From JADHUC01 sp964617665 (GTDB lineage Bacteria > Planctomycetota > Planctomycetia > Pirellulales > Pirellulaceae), in contig CAZUAH010000716.1 of the NCBI GenBank assembly GCA_964617665.1, positions 1 through 6,435 on the forward strand: a stretch of 6,435 nt of DNA, written 5' to 3'. The first letter of the stretch is position 1; every line of letters begins with the position of its first letter. Below are positions 3,749 through 6,435 of this stretch, in pieces. The translations under genes were made by a program, and so were the position numbers. The notes beneath the pieces are model-generated. The model did no database searches. It saw only the letters and a program-made list of their open reading frames with translations, and was not told the origin of the DNA.

Positions 3749-6435
3749 TCACTCCGCTGCGGCGACTCGTTCGGGGGTGGGCGTTTCGTCTTCGCAGATG
3801 ATGCGGAAGCCGACGTCCCAGACGCCGTGCCATTCGTGGTAGCTCAAGCGATACGTGTCGCGCTTGCTGCCGGGTGCGCCGAGGGCTTTGGCGCCGCGGA
3901 CGACCTTGCGACCAGGAACGGACGCGTCGTCGCGGCCATCGCCCGGTTCGTACGGGTAGGGGCGATACGTGGTGCGGGTCCACTCGGCGATGTTACCGGG
4001 CATTTGCTCCACGCCCCAGGCTCGACCGTTGCCAGCGCCGGCGCGGCAGGTGTATTCCCATTGGGCCTCAGTCGGCAAGGAGTAGCTTCGCCCGGTTTCG
4101 CTGGAAAGCCAATCGCAAAACGCCCCGGCTTGGTCCCACGAGACGCGGACAACCGGTTGTTCGGGCCGGTTTAGCGGGTTTCCACGGTTCGAATGGTCCT
4201 TGCCGCCGCGGTCAAGGTAGCGGCTGTCGTGTGCGGGATCGAACAGATTGAACTGCTGGTTTGTGACGACAGTCTTTGAAATCCAGAACGACCGTTCGAT
4301 GCGGACCCGACACGGCGGGCCTTCGTCGGCGCGGCCGTTGGCGTTGCCCATGACGAATTCGCCAGCCGGTACGCGGACCAACGTGATCTGCACCGGGCGA
4401 TCGTCGATCGTGCCCAGTGTGATCGTCCGCTCGCGGACTTCACCCTGGCGCTCGCGGGCCACGGCGTCACTGATCGGCCAGTCAGGGCTCTCGACCTTAG
4501 CCACCATCCGCGGTTCCGGCGGATCCGGGATGATCGATGTTACCGGGCTGGCGGGTAGTTCGGGAATTTCCTCATAGTCCTCGTCTATGCCGGCGTACAG
4601 ACGCCGCAGTTCCGCTCGCCGCTCTCGTTGGCCCTGGGGGATCTCGCGGAACTCGCCCCAAGTGCCATAGTAAGGCACGTTCAGATCGATCCAGGTGTAG
4701 AGCCGCTCGTATGCCTCGCGGTCGAGCTTCACGCCGTGGTGTCCCTTGTGCAGCATCTGGACCAGCGGGCTCGTGTCGGCGTGGTACTCGGCGGCGGGGA
4801 ACATGTGGTAATCGCTTTCCGGGCCGGGGCGGCGGACATGTTTCTGCAACTCCTTGTACGCACGGCTGAAGGTTTGCACGTTGTCCTGTCGTAGGTCGAC
4901 GAGCTTACGTCCCTCGTATGGCTTGTCGTTGTGGCAGCCGGCGCAGTACTTGTCGAGCGTCGGTTGCACCTCGCGGTCGAAGCTGAACCCACGGGCTGGA
5001 CCGAACCACGGCTTTATGTCTTGCGGCTTCTGCTTGGTGGCCATGGTCTCGTGGTTGATTGGGACACTGGTCGTGTCCTCGTGGCAGCCGATGCACGAGA
5101 GGTTCTCGCCCGGCATGGCTACGAACCAGCTCCGCATCAGTTGCAGGGCCGCTCCATCTTCATCCAACGGCTGCACGGCCAGCGGCGTGTTGGCCGGAAC
5201 GCGGAACGCGGCGGATCCGTCCGGCTCGACATCGACCGTGCCCACGATGCGGTGGACATCCCAGGGCCCCTCGATGCCGATATACGTGTGGTTGGCCAAG
5301 CCCTGGTAGCCGTAATCGAACGCAAACAGCCGCAACCGCTTGACCGTGCCGCGGGGCACGCCTTCGAGCCCGCCGCCAAGGTACACGTCGTTCATGTACA
5401 CGATTGCGTCCTTGCGCGAGGTGTCAACCTTGTCGACGATCGTCCTCGGTCGCTTGGTCTTGCGGAGCGGCACGGGTTCAAGCGTCGCCACACCCGGCTC
5501 GACGCAGATCGGCACGAAGTTGTCGAACACGTCCACTAGGTACACGCCCCACGGCGACTGCTGGTCGAGTTGGCATGCGGTCAGAAAGTACTTTTCACTG
5601 AGCGGAAATGGGTGAAGGAACTTCGGCCAAGAAGCGTCGACGAGCCGGTCCCGGATGATCGGCTCGACCTCCTCGCCGTAGCCAGGGATTCGCTGGACGA
5701 CGCCGTCGGCCTCGTGTTGACCGAGGGCGGGATCGAACACGATCAGTTCGCCCATGCGCGGCACGCCGTGGTGGCCGGAGATAACGCCCACGAACTTCGT
5801 CGGGTGGTCGGGGATCGGCCGGGCGTAGAACGTCGAGTTGGGCCACAGCGAGTTGCTCCCGTACAGCGAAGTCTGGCCGGTGCCGTCGGGGTTCATCCGC
5901 ATCATGACTCGGGTGAAGTAATGAGGCGTGTCGCTGTTATCCCAGCGAGCGAACATCACGCGGCCGTCGTTCATCACGGTCGGACACCAGTCGTGGTCCT
6001 GGTCGAAGCAGAGGCGGCGGATGCCGGTGCCGTCGGGGTTCATGATGTGCAGGTTGGCCACCTGGTTCCCACCGCCCACGCACGGCACGCCCTGGAAGCA
6101 GGCGGTCGAGTCGTAAATGATCCGCTCGTCGGGCAGGTAGCAGGCGTCGTAGTTGTCCACATCGGGCTCCGCGGGAGTCACCTGGCGCCGGCCGCCGCCG
6201 TCGACGCCGATCTCGAAGACCTCGTAGCGGTTGTTGTTGCCCTTTTGCGAGATGAGCATCTTCTGGGCGTCCCAGTGCAGGTCGATGTCGCCTACGAAAC
6301 TATTGTTCTCCGGGCGGTAGACGGTCGTGAGCTTGCCGTCCGGCCGCACCGGCGCGAGGGTCATGATCTCGTTGTCGTAGTTGCCCTTCATCACACAGTT
6401 GCCCTGCCAGTTCTGCGGCAGGCCGAGGTTGCCAC
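3749..6435 (-). CDS. HzsA-related beta-propeller / dihaem / SUMF1-like fusion protein, N-terminus outside the window
   Basis: The frame is open to the window edge, where 'GNLGLPQNWQGN' precedes the first internal start (GTG 6392-6394), so the gene is partial. Numbering from that GTG (881 residues), residues 20-320 are propeller blades of PD40/TolB type, with repeats such as 'NYDACYLPDERIIY' (81-94), 'MNPDGTG' (118-124 and 167-173) and 'CPTVMNDGRVMF' (137-148). Two CxxCH haem c motifs follow, CIGCH (434-438) and CAGCH (484-488), flanking 'PWFGPARGFSF', as in proteins related to the hydrazine synthase alpha subunit. Residues 662-868 are a SUMF1/FGE-like domain: 'VPAGEFVMGN', 'PVVRVSWDQAGAFCDWL', 'LPTEAQWEY' and 'GNIAEW'. 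Haem attachment implies export across the inner membrane. The substrate is unknown, and true hydrazine synthesis is unlikely outside anammox bacteria. The SUMF1-like part is shortened after 'CRAG' and lacks the catalytic cysteines of formylglycine-generating enzymes. Confidence 0.88.
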   Translation of the reverse strand, partial: GNLGLPQNWQGNCVMKGNYDNEIMTLAPVRPDGKLTTVYRPENNSFVGDIDLHWDAQKMLISQKGNNNRYEVFEIGVDGGGRRQVTPAEPDVDNYDACYLPDERIIYDSTACFQGVPCVGGGNQVANLHIMNPDGTGIRRLCFDQDHDWCPTVMNDGRVMFARWDNSDTPHYFTRVMMRMNPDGTGQTSLYGSNSLWPNSTFYARPIPDHPTKFVGVISGHHGVPRMGELIVFDPALGQHEADGVVQRIPGYGEEVEPIIRDRLVDASWPKFLHPFPLSEKYFLTACQLDQQSPWGVYLVDVFDNFVPICVEPGVATLEPVPLRKTKRPRTIVDKVDTSRKDAIVYMNDVYLGGGLEGVPRGTVKRLRLFAFDYGYQGLANHTYIGIEGPWDVHRIVGTVDVEPDGSAAFRVPANTPLAVQPLDEDGAALQLMRSWFVAMPGENLSCIGCHEDTTSVPINHETMATKQKPQDIKPWFGPARGFSFDREVQPTLDKYCAGCHNDKPYEGRKLVDLRQDNVQTFSRAYKELQKHVRRPGPESDYHMFPAAEYHADTSPLVQMLHKGHHGVKLDREAYERLYTWIDLNVPYYGTWGEFREIPQGQRERRAELRRLYAGIDEDYEEIPELPASPVTSIIPDPPEPRMVAKVESPDWPISDAVARERQGEVRERTITLGTIDDRPVQITLVRVPAGEFVMGNANGRADEGPPCRVRIERSFWISKTVVTNQQFNLFDPAHDSRYLDRGGKDHSNRGNPLNRPEQPVVRVSWDQAGAFCDWLSSETGRSYSLPTEAQWEYTCRAGAGNGRAWGVEQMPGNIAEWTRTTYRPYPYEPGDGRDDASVPGRKVVRGAKALGAPGSKRDTYRLSYHEWHGVWDVGFRIICEDETPTPERVAAAE

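Noticed and set aside
3560..4174. 204-codon plus-strand frame, and other plus-strand frames across 3874-5539
   Set aside because: They lie opposite the conserved HzsA-like/SUMF1 gene, whose motifs leave no doubt about the coding strand.
1..6435. CRISPR arrays, tRNA or rRNA genes
   Set aside because: I saw no regularly spaced direct repeats, no cloverleaf-like sequence with CCA or T-arm motif, and no ribosomal RNA signature.

Overview
The window looks like a piece of a planctomycete chromosome, probably from the Pirellulales. Three things suggest this. A large protein joins a beta-propeller of PD40 type, two CxxCH haem motifs (the HzsA-related family) and a C-terminal sulfatase-modifying (SUMF1/FGE-like) domain. 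A small protein carries the 'SLRDLFW...WW' membrane anchor common in this phylum. A multi-spanning protein carries an N-terminal segment resembling the planctomycete DUF1559 pilin-like signature. This assignment rests on recognition of families, not on a database search.

Layout, left to right. Positions 42-520 (minus strand) hold a two-gene unit: a small uncharacterised protein whose stop overlaps the GTG start of a shortened clan AA (retropepsin-like) aspartic protease. Positions 521-817 hold no gene, but end in an integron attC-like imperfect palindrome. Positions 818-3097 (plus strand) hold three same-direction genes of unknown function, all predicted to act at the cell envelope: a lipoprotein, a protein with about five membrane segments, and a 71-residue single-span protein with a charged helix. 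attC-like imperfect palindromes lie before the first, at the end of the first, and between the second and third. Positions 3098-3748 hold no supported gene, but contain a perfect 11-bp stem and a nested inverted-repeat element of about 123 bp. Positions 3749-6435 (minus strand) hold the C-terminal part of the HzsA-like/SUMF1 fusion; its N-terminus lies outside the window.

The main point of interest is that 751-2812 reads like a short run of gene cassettes without a visible integrase, each carrying an orphan envelope protein. Two of the three boundary sites are degenerate, so this is a hypothesis. Nothing in the sequence shows that the cassette-like genes act together with the flanking minus-strand genes.
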